Shown: positions 1 to 5,409, counted from the first letter of the stretch. The stretch is 6,267 nucleotides of DNA from CAYFUR01 sp964346275 (GCA_964346275.1 CAYFUR010000150.1:1-6267); one strand, 5' to 3'. Notes: generated by a model from the letters alone, not told the origin. A program made the numbers and translations.

Positions 1-3
1 CTA

Positions 4-36
4 CACGAGTCTAAACTCGTCGAGTTTGAACTCGTG
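4..36. repeat. 33-nt near-perfect palindrome upstream of lepA
   Basis: The outer arms CACGAGT (4-10) and ACTCGTG (30-36) are exact reverse complements. The inner arms AAACTCG (13-19) and CGAGTTT (21-27) are also exact, centred on T20. Only the pair 11/29 (C/A) mismatches, and 12/28 would be a T-G wobble in RNA. The core ACTCG/CGAGT therefore occurs four times in alternating orientation. No T run follows on the + side (AAATACGCG), so it is not a standard intrinsic terminator for a + strand gene. It could be a multi-site operator, a terminator for a gene on the - strand reading out of the window, or a repeat-family element. Confidence 0.75.
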
Positions 37-60
37 AAATACGCGCTCCGCGCTTCTCCT

Positions 61-89
61 TTGACTTGGCACACCGCTTGATCCACATT
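61..89 (+). promoter_or_regulatory. Possible sigma-70-type promoter for lepA
   Basis: TTGACT at 61-66 matches five of six -35 consensus positions. It is followed after exactly 17 bp by CACATT at 84-89, which matches three of six -10 positions. Transcription would start near 96, giving a leader of about 40 nt before the lepA ATG at 138. The -10 is weak, but the candidate promoter of rplU has the same shape (TTGACA, 17 bp, GACATT), which lends some support. Confidence 0.35.
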
Positions 90-121
90 CTCCGCGCTCT
101 GAACACTCTACGCCGCGGAGA
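89..121 (+). promoter_or_regulatory. Inverted repeat (hairpin) before lepA start
   Basis: TCTCCGCG (89-96) and CGCGGAGA (114-121) are perfect 8-bp complements separated by 17 nt. The right arm contains the only GGAG upstream of the lepA ATG. That GGAG lies 17 nt from the ATG, too far for a normal Shine-Dalgarno sequence. If transcription starts near 96, only part of the left arm would be in the RNA, so the hairpin matters only if the start lies further upstream. Confidence 0.4.
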
Positions 122-137
122 TTGGCTCCCAACACTG

Positions 138-1940
138 ATGACCGATCCGAAAATCCGAAACTTCTGTATCATCGCCCATATCGACCACGGCAAGTCCACC
201 CTGGCCGACCGGCTCCTCGAGATGACCGGCACCCTCACTCAGAGGCAAATGTGCGAGCAGGTTCTCGACAGCATGGATCTGGAGCGCGAACGGGGCATCA
301 CGATCAAGGCCCAGGCCGTTCGCCTGTTCGCCCGCGACGGAGACGGGGAAGTCTATCAGCTCAACCTCATTGATACCCCCGGCCACGTGGACTTCAGCTA
401 CGAGGTTTCCCGCTCTCTGGCGGCGTGCGAGGGCGCTCTGCTGGTTGTCGATGCAACGCAGGGCGTGGAGGCGCAGACCATTGCCAATGTTTACCTCGCC
501 CTCGAGCACGATCTGGAATTGGTGCCCGTGATCAACAAGATCGACCTCCCCGCTTCCAATATCGCGGAAGCCCGCCGGGAAATCACCGACGCCGTGGGTC
601 TCGACGGCGACGAAGCGATCTGTGTCTCGGCCAAGAGTGGCGAGGGGTGCGACCACCTCCTGAAAGAGCTGATCAAAAGGATTCCGCCCCCCACGATCAC
701 GAAGGACGCCCGGCTGCGCGCGCTCATTTTCGATGCGGTGTACGACCAGTTTCGCGGCGTGATCTGCTACATCCGCATCTTTGACGGTGAAATGAAAAAG
801 GGCGAGAAGATCCGGCTGATGCGCGGCGAGATGGACTTCGAGGTTCTGGAGGTGGGCGTTCTGGCTCCCCAGCGCCTCCCCGTGGAATCCTTAAGCTCGG
901 GAGAGGTGGGCTATGTCATCGCCGGGATCCGTTCCCTCGACGATGTCAATGTCGGGGACACCGTCACCCATGCGCGTAAGCCGGCGGAGTCCCCCCTGCC
1001 CGGATACAAGGATGTCAAGCCGGTTGTCTTTGCAGGGCTCTATCCCATCGATGCGGATGACTATGATTCCCTGAAGGAATCGATTGAGAAGCTCCGCCTC
1101 AACGATTCCTCCTTCTTTGTAGAAGCGGAATCCTCCGATGCCCTTGGCTTCGGGTTCCGCTGCGGCTTTCTCGGCCTGCTGCACATGGAAATCATCAAGG
1201 AACGCCTGGAACGCGAATACAATCAGGACCTTCTCTTTACGGCCCCCTCGGTGATTTTCAAGGTCGTGCTGACCAACGGCGAGCATATCGACGTGGACAG
1301 CCCCTCGAAAATGCCCGACCCCCAAAAAATCGATTACATCGAGGAGCCCTATGTCTCGGCGCGCATTTTCTTCCCCAAAGACTACATTGGCAATGTGCTC
1401 CAGCTCTGCGAGGGGAAAAAGGGCATTCAGAAGGACATGGATTTCATCAGTCCCGAGCGCGTCATGGTGCATTACGAACTGCCCCTCTCGGAGATCGTGA
1501 GCGACTTCTACGACCGGCTGAAATCCGCGACACAGGGCTATGCCAGCCTTGATTATGAAATCATCGGTTATCGCCCGGGCAAGCTCGTCAAGATGGACAT
1601 CCTGATCAATGATATGCGCGTGGACGCCCTCTCGATGATCATCCATCGCGAGGACGCCGAGCACAAAGGCCGGCTGATCTGTAAGAAACTGAGGGAGATC
1701 GTGCCGCGCCAGCTCTTCAAAGTGCCGATCCAGGCATCCCTCGGCGGAAAAATCGTCGCGCGCCAGACCGTTTCCGCCATGCGCAAGGATGTGACCTCCA
1801 AATGTTACGGGGGGGATATCTCGCGTAAGAGAAAATTGCTGGAGAAGCAGAAAGAAGGAAAGAAAAAGATGAAGAGCGTCGGCCGTGTCGAGATTCCCCA
1901 GGAAGCATTCATGGCCGTTTTGCGGCTCGATGAGGATTGA
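138..1940 (+). CDS. lepA: Elongation factor 4 (LepA), ribosome back-translocase GTPase
   Basis: This is a 600-residue translational GTPase, the normal full length for LepA/EF4, which acts on the 70S ribosome in translation and subunit biogenesis. All G motifs are visible: AHIDHGKS (residues 13-20), the GITI switch, DTPGHVDF, NKID and SAKSG. The C-terminal domain specific to LepA is complete and ends with the family hallmark (VPIQASLGGKIVARQT, then YGGDISRKRKLLEKQKEGKK), which separates it from EF-G and the other translation GTPases. The open frame extends upstream to a TTG at 66, but those 24 residues do not resemble the family. The ATG at 138 gives the classic MTDPKIRNFCIIAHIDHGKS start and is preferred. 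No good Shine-Dalgarno sequence precedes it; the nearest GGAG is at 117-120. The gene stands alone on the + strand, converges on rpmA and is followed by a terminator. Confidence 0.98.
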   Translation: MTDPKIRNFCIIAHIDHGKSTLADRLLEMTGTLTQRQMCEQVLDSMDLERERGITIKAQAVRLFARDGDGEVYQLNLIDTPGHVDFSYEVSRSLAACEGALLVVDATQGVEAQTIANVYLALEHDLELVPVINKIDLPASNIAEARREITDAVGLDGDEAICVSAKSGEGCDHLLKELIKRIPPPTITKDARLRALIFDAVYDQFRGVICYIRIFDGEMKKGEKIRLMRGEMDFEVLEVGVLAPQRLPVESLSSGEVGYVIAGIRSLDDVNVGDTVTHARKPAESPLPGYKDVKPVVFAGLYPIDADDYDSLKESIEKLRLNDSSFFVEAESSDALGFGFRCGFLGLLHMEIIKERLEREYNQDLLFTAPSVIFKVVLTNGEHIDVDSPSKMPDPQKIDYIEEPYVSARIFFPKDYIGNVLQLCEGKKGIQKDMDFISPERVMVHYELPLSEIVSDFYDRLKSATQGYASLDYEIIGYRPGKLVKMDILINDMRVDALSMIIHREDAEHKGRLICKKLREIVPRQLFKVPIQASLGGKIVARQTVSAMRKDVTSKCYGGDISRKRKLLEKQKEGKKKMKSVGRVEIPQEAFMAVLRLDED

Positions 1941-1992
1941 ACCGGGCCCCGCGCCCTCCGCGTAAAGAACTCTCCGGCCCGGTCTTCTTTTT
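1941..1992 (+). terminator. Rho-independent terminator of lepA
   Basis: ACCGGGCC (1941-1948), starting directly after the lepA stop, is the exact reverse complement of GGCCCGGT (1976-1983). CTTCTTTTT follows. The loop is long (27 nt), but stem and T tract are typical. Confidence 0.75.
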
Positions 1993-2016
1993 ATCGGGCC
2001 GATTTTGTATTTTTTC
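1975..2016 (+). terminator. Alternative overlapping terminator hairpin
   Basis: CGGCCCG (1975-1981) pairs perfectly with CGGGCCG (1995-2001), and ATTTTGTATTTTTTCC follows. The left arm is the same stretch used as the right arm of the preceding terminator, so the two stems are mutually exclusive. This may simply be a redundant double terminator. Confidence 0.5.
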
Positions 2017-2017
2017 C

Positions 2018-2133
2018 TTGCCCGCATCAGGCCGCTTTTTATTCTATAAACTACTCTAGGGTTCTTGGTTCCACCTAGGCTGAGCAGCAGATGGCCCGCA
2101 CCCCCTTGGGCAGTGCGGGCCAGATGCTGTTTT
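2018..2133 (+). ncRNA. Candidate small RNA with its own promoter and terminator
   Basis: TTGCCC (2018-2023) and TATTCT (2040-2045), 16 bp apart, each match four of six sigma-70 consensus positions. A transcript starting near 2052 would contain a stem CTAGG (2056-2060)/CCTAG (2074-2078). It would end in a strong hairpin, CAGCA-GA-TGGCCCGCAC (2085-2101) with GTGCGGGCCA-GA-TGCTG (2113-2129), followed by TTTTA. It would be about 80 nt. No known RNA family is recognised. The terminal hairpin is clear, but the promoter is speculative, and the hairpin may merely be a back-up terminator for lepA. Confidence 0.2.
2085..2133 (+). terminator. Strong hairpin with T run in the convergent region
   Basis: A perfect 10-bp stem (2092-2101 with 2113-2122) has an 11-nt loop. 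It is extended by a symmetrical GA/GA internal step and a further 5-bp stem (2085-2089 with 2125-2129). TTTT follows on the + strand at 2130-2133. This is the form of an intrinsic terminator for + strand transcription. Confidence 0.6.
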
Positions 2134-2201
2134 ATGGGCTGTTCTCGCGTCCTGGATCCCTGGCGATGGCGAACTGAGCATCGGGATCAAACCGCCCTGA
2201 A

Positions 2202-2238
2202 ATGGAATGGACCCCGCGCTCGGCGGGGTCCATTCCAT
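2202..2238 (-). terminator. Perfect 16-bp hairpin downstream of rpmA
   Basis: ATGGAATGGACCCCGC (2202-2217) and GCGGGGTCCATTCCAT (2223-2238) are exact reverse complements around a 5-nt loop. It lies 45 nt past the rpmA stop. On the - strand only TTTCAGGG follows, so the U tract is poor. It may act as a weak or bidirectional terminator or as a block to 3' exonucleases. Confidence 0.5.
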
Positions 2239-2254
2239 CGGGTTCCGGGTTCGG

Positions 2255-2282
2255 ATTCGCTCCCCTGCCGAGGGAAACGAAT
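2255..2282 (-). terminator. Hairpin directly after the rpmA stop codon
   Basis: In the - strand RNA, AUUCGUUUCCC (2282-2272) pairs over all 11 positions with GGGGAGCGAAU (2265-2255), including two G-U pairs, around a 6-nt loop. It begins one base after the rpmA TAA. No U tract follows (CCGAACCCGG), so it is more likely a 3'-end stabilising or pausing structure than a complete intrinsic terminator. Confidence 0.45.
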
Positions 2283-2283
2283 G

Positions 2284-2565
2284 TTAGCCTTTCGAAGCTT
2301 CCACCGAGGCTTCGACAGGCAAAATGTGGATGTACTTGCGGCCATCGCCCTTGGTAATAAAGCGCACCCGGCCTTCTGTCTTGGCAAACAACGTGAAGTC
2401 CTTGCCCTGGCCGACGTTCTTGCCGGGCCAGAACCGATTGCCAAGCTGGCGCACGATAATCGAGCCGCCAGGCACCAGCTTGCCGTCGGGCTCTTTCACT
2501 CCGCGCCGTTGCGCGTTGGAGTCGCGCCCATTGCGAGTTGAACCAACACCTTTTTTATGAGCCAT
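2284..2565 (-). CDS. rpmA: 50S ribosomal protein bL27
   Basis: This 93-residue protein is a complete bL27, a large-subunit protein whose N-terminal tail reaches towards the peptidyl-transferase centre. The family signature is plain: MAHKKGVGSTRNGRDSNAQR at the N-terminus, then GGSIIVRQ and the conserved GKNVGQGKDFTLFA. The sequence starts directly with MAHKKG, so it lacks the cleaved N-terminal extension found in Firmicutes. The C-terminal tail (EASVEASKG) is slightly longer than the core. AAAGGA (2580-2575) sits 9 nt before the ATG. The gene lies 32 bp downstream of rplU, the usual order. In many bacteria obg follows rpmA; here the operon ends with hairpins and meets lepA head on. Confidence 0.98.
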   Translation of the reverse strand: MAHKKGVGSTRNGRDSNAQRRGVKEPDGKLVPGGSIIVRQLGNRFWPGKNVGQGKDFTLFAKTEGRVRFITKGDGRKYIHILPVEASVEASKG

Positions 2566-2597
2566 TGTTCGCTATCCTTTCCGGCCTCTGGGATCGC

Positions 2598-2933
2598 TTA
2601 TGCGATCTCCTTGCCGTCCTTCATGATCGAGAGAATTCTGAGTTCCGTAAAGGGCTGACGGTGGCCGTAGCGCTTCTCGTAGCCCTTGCGCCGCTTGAAC
2701 TTGTAAACGCGGATTTTCGGGCCTTTGCCCTGGCGAACGACCTTCGCCTTGATGGCCGCGCCCTGGACACGGGGATCGCCGATATCAAGCGATTCGCCGT
2801 CGCGCACGAGCAGCACATCTTCGAGGGTGATTTCCTCGCCCGGTTCGACTTCGAGCTTTTCCACCTGAACCACGTCGCCGGACGCGATCCGGTACTGGTG
2901 GCCACCTTGTTTCATCACTGCATAGGACGCCAT
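2598..2933 (-). CDS. rplU: 50S ribosomal protein bL21
   Basis: This is a 111-residue bL21, which binds 23S rRNA and bL20 in the large subunit. Recognisable elements are the start MASYAVMKQGGHQYR, corresponding to the usual YAVI.TGGKQY, the acidic middle (VEPGEEITLEDVLLV) and the basic signature KGPKIRVYKFKRRKGY with GHRQPFTELRI. The frame stays open upstream to 2984, but those 17 codons do not fit the family. The ATG at 2933 has AAGGA (2947-2943) 9 nt upstream, which decides the start. rpmA follows in the same operon. plsC ends 167 bp upstream, and a separate promoter-like sequence lies in that space, so the ribosomal pair is probably transcribed independently. Confidence 0.97.
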   Translation of the reverse strand: MASYAVMKQGGHQYRIASGDVVQVEKLEVEPGEEITLEDVLLVRDGESLDIGDPRVQGAAIKAKVVRQGKGPKIRVYKFKRRKGYEKRYGHRQPFTELRILSIMKDGKEIA

Positions 2934-3028
2934 GGCAACTTTTCCTTTTCTTTGCGATCTGAACGAGCCCTGTGACGGGCACACCGCGCACGGGCGGCCA
3001 TGTAAAGGCCCGCGACGCAGGGACGCGC

Positions 3029-3057
3029 AATGTCCCCATTCACCCGGGTGCTGTCAA
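3029..3057 (-). promoter_or_regulatory. Possible promoter of rplU-rpmA
   Basis: On the - strand a perfect -35 hexamer TTGACA (3057-3052) is followed after 17 bp by GACATT (3034-3029), which matches three of six -10 positions. The start would be near 3021, giving a leader of about 90 nt before the rplU ATG at 2933. That leader contains short GC-rich inverted repeats (for example GCCC/GGGC at 2967-2980) but no autoregulatory leader I can name. Confidence 0.45.
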
Positions 3058-3100
3058 GGGCGAAAGGGAAGGCCGTTTTTGTCGGCTCGCAGGGCTTGCG

Positions 3101-3754
3101 TCAGGCCGTCGAAGGCGGCGCGATCCGCCGCTTGAGCTGCTCCATCAGGCGATTTTGCTCCTTTTCACGGTCAGCGGGCTCCACATCGCGGGGCATCAGC
3201 GGACGGTGGAACCGCACGGTGATCCGCCGCATGGGCCGAGGAAAGGCTTGCCACCGGGGCCAGGCCTTCTCGGCTCCGTCGATCCGCACGGGGACGAGGG
3301 GACATTGGCCCGCCATGGCGAGCCGCGCCACTCCGGGCCGCAACGGCGCCAGCTCTTTTCCGTCGCCCCGGATGCCTTCCGGGAAAATGCAAAGAAGATG
3401 GCCCTTCTGGAGGATGTGCAAAGCCTGCTTGTAGGCGCGGACATCGGCGCCAAGCCCTCCCTCCGCGTTCACCGGAATGGCCCTGAGTGAAGAGATATAG
3501 GCCGCGAAGAGACGGTTCTGGAAAAGCCCGTTGAAAGCGAGGTAGTAGGACGGGCGGCGAATGCCGAATCCGACAAGCGGCGGATCGAGATAACTGGTGT
3601 GATTCGGGGCGAGAATGGCCGGGCCCGATTGGGGAACGTGCTCAGTTCCCCGGGCGCGATAGCCAAAGGCGGCGGGGAAAAGAATCCATGCCGCGGCGCG
3701 CGTGACTTTGTAAACGGCGGGGCGGAAGGCGTTTTCCGGAGAAGGGAGAGGCAT
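3101..3754 (-). CDS. plsC: 1-acyl-sn-glycerol-3-phosphate acyltransferase (PlsC family)
   Basis: This is a 217-residue acyltransferase of the PlsC/LPLAT family. The typical member transfers an acyl group to lysophosphatidic acid, giving phosphatidic acid at the inner face of the cytoplasmic membrane. The catalytic HX4D motif is NHTSYLD (residues 51-57). The glycerophosphate-binding block is FPEGIRG (124-130), with Ile where Thr is commonest, and the late block PLVPVRI is at 152-158. A hydrophobic stretch (about residues 19-31, AAAWILFPAAFGY) before the catalytic domain could be a membrane-associating helix. The length is normal. The start at 3754 is the first ATG after the trpA stop and has no clear Shine-Dalgarno sequence. 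It lies 17 bp from trpA, suggesting co-transcription and perhaps translational coupling. The exact acyl acceptor cannot be told from sequence, so the gene symbol is by family. Confidence 0.85.
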   Translation of the reverse strand: MPLPSPENAFRPAVYKVTRAAAWILFPAAFGYRARGTEHVPQSGPAILAPNHTSYLDPPLVGFGIRRPSYYLAFNGLFQNRLFAAYISSLRAIPVNAEGGLGADVRAYKQALHILQKGHLLCIFPEGIRGDGKELAPLRPGVARLAMAGQCPLVPVRIDGAEKAWPRWQAFPRPMRRITVRFHRPLMPRDVEPADREKEQNRLMEQLKRRIAPPSTA

Positions 3755-3765
3755 GGCCGCCGGTC

Positions 3766-3780
3766 CGGGGTTCAGCCCCG
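3766..3780 (-). other. Small hairpin across the trpA stop codon
   Basis: CGGGG (3766-3770) and CCCCG (3776-3780) are exact complements with a 5-nt loop that carries the trpA TGA. It lies 11 nt before the plsC ATG and occupies the place where a ribosome-binding site would be expected. Ribosomes finishing trpA would melt it, so coupling of plsC to trpA translation is possible. Confidence 0.35.
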
Positions 3781-4553
3781 TTTGAGTTCCGCGGCGAGGG
3801 AGCGCACGAAATCGCTGACGCGGTTCTCCATTTCCCCGCTGCCAGAGCCCGATTCATCGATGCTTCGAATCAAGGCGCTTCCCACAACAACACCATCCGA
3901 GCCCGCATCCACGGCCGCGCGGACATGCTCCGGCCGCGAAATGCCGAATCCCAGTGCGAGGGGAAGCTTCGTTTTCCCGCGCAACCGCTCGAGGTATTTG
4001 CGGCTGGTTTTCTCGACTCCCGATTCCCGCCCTGTGGTGCCCATCATCGAGATACAATACACAAAGCCACTGGATTGGGGCAAGATCGTGTCGAGGCGCT
4101 TGTCGGGAGTTGACGGGGCGACCAAAGTAATCAGGTGCAGCTGAAGCGGATCCAGGTAGCCGCGCAGTTCCTCGGATTCGTCGAAGGGGAGATCCGCCGC
4201 GAGAAGGCCATCGGCTCCGGCCTCGGCCATCATCTGGGTGGATTTTTCGTACCCGCGCGCGAGAAAGGGATTCAAGGCGCCAAACATGACCACGGGCGTT
4301 TCATAGCTCTCGCGGAACTCCTTCAAAACGTCGAGAACCTTGGGAAAGGTCGCACCGGCCTGGAGAGCCATGGTCGAGGCGCGCTGGATTGTTGGCCCAT
4401 CGGCGATGGGATCGCTGAACGGGACGCCCAGCTCGATCAGGTCGCACCCGGATTCAGCCAGCACCGGAAGGAGGCGCCGGGTCGTTTCCAGGTCGGGATA
4501 GCCGCCGGTCAAATAAAGAACCAGTGCCGCGCGGTTTTCGTCACGGCACCGGT
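3772..4553 (-). CDS. trpA: Tryptophan synthase alpha subunit, N-terminus lost in gap
   Basis: TrpA cleaves indole-3-glycerol phosphate to indole and glyceraldehyde 3-phosphate, and passes indole to TrpB. The visible frame begins at the gap edge as RCRDENRAALVLYLTGGYPD, the family's first strand. A start at the in-frame TTG at 4512 would therefore cut into the fold and is rejected; I estimate about 8-15 residues are missing. The catalytic region LIELGVPFSDPIADGPTIQ carries the residues equivalent to Glu49 and Asp60 of the E. coli enzyme. The loop MGTTGRESG (active-site loop 6), LGFGIS and the phosphate-binding VVVGSAL are all present. The C-terminus (AAELKRG) is complete. trpB normally precedes trpA, but what precedes it here is hidden by the N run. 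plsC follows after 17 bp. Confidence 0.96.
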
Positions 4554-4653
4554 NNNNNNNNNNNNNNNNNNNNNNNNNNNNNNNNNNNNNNNNNNNNNNN
4601 NNNNNNNNNNNNNNNNNNNNNNNNNNNNNNNNNNNNNNNNNNNNNNNNNNNNN
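4554..4653. other. Assembly gap of 100 N
   Basis: There are exactly 100 undetermined bases, the conventional placeholder for a scaffold gap of unknown length. It removes the start of trpA and the end of the secreted protein gene. The true spacing, and whether other genes such as trpB lie within, cannot be known from this window. Confidence 0.97.
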
Positions 4654-5360
4654 GGCGGCAGGAAGGGTTTCATATATTCGCCCGGCAAGAGAGAAAAGGG
4701 ATTCTTGGATTCCGGCGATTCGAAGTCTTCATCCTGGGCGATTTCTGCCACGTCCGGCTTCTTGGTGGCATTGCGAGGATCGAGAATATCCATCTCCTCG
4801 TCTTCTTTGTTCATCACCGCCTCGCGGTTGCGCCGAATTTTCAGAACGAGGGGGAGCGCCGTGCTCATACGGGCTTCATCGCGCTCGATCAGATTGGTTT
4901 TCACCTCTTCGAGGCGCTCTAACTCCGCCTCAAGGCGGTCGCGCTGTTCCGAGGAGAGGTCGGGATTCGTCACGAGGCGCTGAAGCGCCGAGTCGGCGAT
5001 ATCAATGTAGGGATCGGACGTGCGCCAATTCGGCGACGTGTATTCCATATTGTCCGGCGGCTGGGTATAGACAGAAGCGTTATAGTAAGCCTCTGCACGG
5101 TCGCGCGCCCGCACCGTTGTCAGGAACTGGAGCGGCGCGTGATCTGGGGCCATTTCCGCGGCCTCGTCGAGCAGCTTGGCCACTTCGTCGTAGTTGACGT
5201 AATCATTTTGCTCCTTGGCCTCCTGATAAACCGGCACAACCTCTTCCGGCAGGGCGGCCTCGGCCTCTTCGTCCAGCATGATGCGCCAGTCCTGGGCACC
5301 GACGCTGAAAGCGGCCAGGAGCAGGAAACTCGTTAAGACAGAGACGATGCGTGCATTCAT
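4654..5360 (-). CDS. Secreted protein of unknown function, 3' end lost in gap
   Basis: I do not recognise this family. The first 235 residues are visible. Residues 1-22 form a clear Sec signal peptide: R4, a hydrophobic core from 5 to 20, and a likely cleavage VGA|QD after residue 22. There is no lipobox cysteine. The mature part is very acidic. Residues 40-95 are helical, with a spacing that recalls a TPR-like helical pair (EVAKLLDEAAEMAPDHAPLQ). Residues 120-165 are a probable coiled coil (ALQRLV...RDRLEAELERLEEVKTNLIERDEAR). A low-complexity acidic linker (184-218, rich in D/E/N/P) leads into PFSLLPGEYMKPFLP at the gap. The start is fixed by AGGAGGT (5374-5368), 7 nt before the ATG. A periplasmic or extracytoplasmic scaffold role is only a guess. 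It lies 102 bp after pyrE on the same strand. Confidence 0.85.
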
Positions 5361-5367
5361 CGCATTT

Positions 5368-5374
5368 ACCTCCT
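5368..5374 (-). promoter_or_regulatory. Consensus Shine-Dalgarno of the secreted-protein gene
   Basis: AGGAGGT lies 7 nt before the ATG at 5360. It is the strongest ribosome-binding site in the window and fixes that start. An out-of-frame ATG (5366-5364) lies between, too close to the site to be used. Confidence 0.85.
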
Positions 5375-5378
5375 AAGG

Positions 5379-5409
5379 GCCTCAAAATTGAGGCTATCTG
5401 TTGATCAAC
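5379..5409. promoter_or_regulatory. Two palindromes between pyrE and the secreted-protein gene
   Basis: GCCTCAA (5379-5385) and TTGAGGC (5388-5394) are perfect 7-bp arms with a 2-nt centre, ending 4 bp from the Shine-Dalgarno sequence. Next to them GTTGATCAAC (5400-5409) is a perfect 10-bp palindrome. The spacing and the tiny loop fit protein-binding operators better than RNA hairpins. I found no convincing promoter hexamers around them. Confidence 0.4.

Larger units (their letters stand above)
1941..2283. other. Convergent intergenic region without a protein gene
   Basis: These 343 bases between the stop codons of lepA and rpmA contain no reading frame with family resemblance. They hold the hairpins listed separately, the candidate small RNA and a short T-rich stretch (1984-2048). 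Between them, 2134-2200 shows nothing I can name. A short direct repeat, GGGTTC, occurs at 2240-2245 and 2248-2253. Confidence 0.7.

Noticed and set aside
66..137. Longer lepA beginning at the TTG at 66
   Set aside because: The extra 24 residues do not resemble LepA, whose family starts right before IRNFCIIAHIDHGKS, and the stretch overlaps the likely promoter.
108..656. 182-residue - strand frame opposite the lepA N-terminus
   Set aside because: Shadow of the G-domain coding sequence; no recognisable motif and no ribosome-binding site.
891..2027. 378-residue open frame on the - strand opposite lepA
   Set aside because: It overlaps lepA completely, has no family resemblance, and its open frame is explained by the codon bias of the GC-rich lepA sequence on the other strand.
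1941..2283. tRNA, tmRNA, SRP RNA or riboswitch in the convergent region
   Set aside because: The hairpins do not form a cloverleaf, and no conserved SRP, tmRNA or riboswitch core was seen.
2065..2541. 158-residue + strand frame over the convergent region and rpmA
   Set aside because: Most of it is antisense to rpmA and the rest runs through hairpins; composition is not protein-like.
2934..2984. Extended rplU start at 2984
   Set aside because: The 17 additional residues are not bL21-like and contain the ribosome-binding site of the ATG at 2933.
4135..4983. + strand frame running through the N run
   Set aside because: It is open only because N positions carry no stop; both halves are antisense to trpA and the secreted-protein gene.
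4509..5360. Continuous - strand protein across the gap ending TGAVTKTARHWFFI
   Set aside because: The part past the N run is out of frame with trpA but lies on trpA coding sequence. The join depends on the arbitrary 100-base gap length.
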